Positions 13,809 through 13,930 of a stretch of 13,930 bases of DNA are shown here, piece by piece. Position numbers and translations under genes: made by a program. Under the pieces are notes generated by a model, which saw only the letters and a list, made by a program, of their open reading frames with translations, searched no databases and was not told where the DNA came from. Source of the DNA: Acidimicrobiales bacterium (GTDB lineage Bacteria > Actinomycetota > Acidimicrobiia > Acidimicrobiales > SHLQ01). The stretch's first letter is position 1, and each line of letters begins with the position of its first letter. The DNA is taken from contig JABDJW010000088.1 of the NCBI GenBank assembly GCA_013002375.1, positions 1-13,930 on the forward strand. Reading direction: 5' to 3'.

Positions 13809-13930
13809 CCGATTTCGACACGATTCTCTACGCCGCCGACGACAAGGTCGCCACCATCACGCTGAACCGCCCCGACGTGCTCAACGCGTTCAGCCGCCAA
13901 ATGGGCGACGAACTCCAAGTCGCGCTCCAG
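13805..13930 (+). CDS. Enoyl-CoA hydratase/isomerase family protein (start only)
   Basis: Only 42 codons are in the window; family members are about 260 aa. The N-terminal crotonase signature VATITLNRPDVLNAFS (residues 15-30) is clear: the NRP turn and the NAF element open the CoA-binding fold. These enzymes hydrate or isomerise acyl-CoAs in fatty-acid or amino-acid breakdown; the precise reaction needs the missing active-site part. ATG 13805 overlaps the pump stop by 4 bp (ATGA), so the gene belongs to the same operon and is probably translated by re-initiation. Confidence 0.9.
   Translation, partial: MTDFDTILYAADDKVATITLNRPDVLNAFSRQMGDELQVALQ

Overview
The window reads as a high-GC Actinomycetota chromosome segment. 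The best guess is the class Acidimicrobiia, for three reasons: GTG starts are frequent, there is a second actinobacterial-type ParC/ParE topoisomerase pair, and a P-type ATPase closely resembles mycobacterial CtpE. This placement comes from remembered protein features, not from a search. I see no rRNA, tRNA, CRISPR array, insertion sequence or phage gene. Coding density is very high; the largest gene-free gaps are about 160 bp (2328-2486) and about 100 bp (7059-7160 and 9287-9387).

Layout. (1) Minus strand, 1-2327: a short gene string read leftward, namely a gamma-glutamylcyclotransferase-fold protein, a secreted lipoprotein made of two copies of a four-cysteine domain, and an atypical short-chain dehydrogenase cut by the window edge. 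(2) Plus strand, 2452-7058: a possible 22-codon leader ORF, then parC and parE, the two subunits of a type IIA topoisomerase, separated by 3 bp. (3) Plus strand, 7161-8078: a stand-alone RecB/Cas4-like PD-(D/E)XK nuclease with a four-cysteine Fe-S pattern. (4) 8098-10224: a divergent locus. To the left run a ParA ATPase and an overlapping small membrane protein. To the right runs a 278-aa protein that starts with the ParB-type ParA-contact motif (GLGRGLDAIF) but has no recognisable ParB domain. (5) Plus strand, 10301 to the window end: SnoaL-like protein, NUDT19-like Nudix hydrolase, CtpE-like P-type ATPase and the start of an enoyl-CoA hydratase, joined by three successive 4-bp stop/start overlaps.

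How the parts work together. ParC and ParE form the heterotetramer that decatenates or relaxes DNA. ParA, the small membrane protein and the ParB-peptide protein form a plausible intracellular positioning module; this is the best candidate here for an undescribed system. The right-hand operon mixes CoA/lipid-type enzymes (Nudix, crotonase) with a cation pump, so its shared purpose is unclear.

Regulation. Three genes on the minus strand show a TAnnnT hexamer exactly 7 nt before the start codon, as expected for leaderless transcripts; other genes show close variants.
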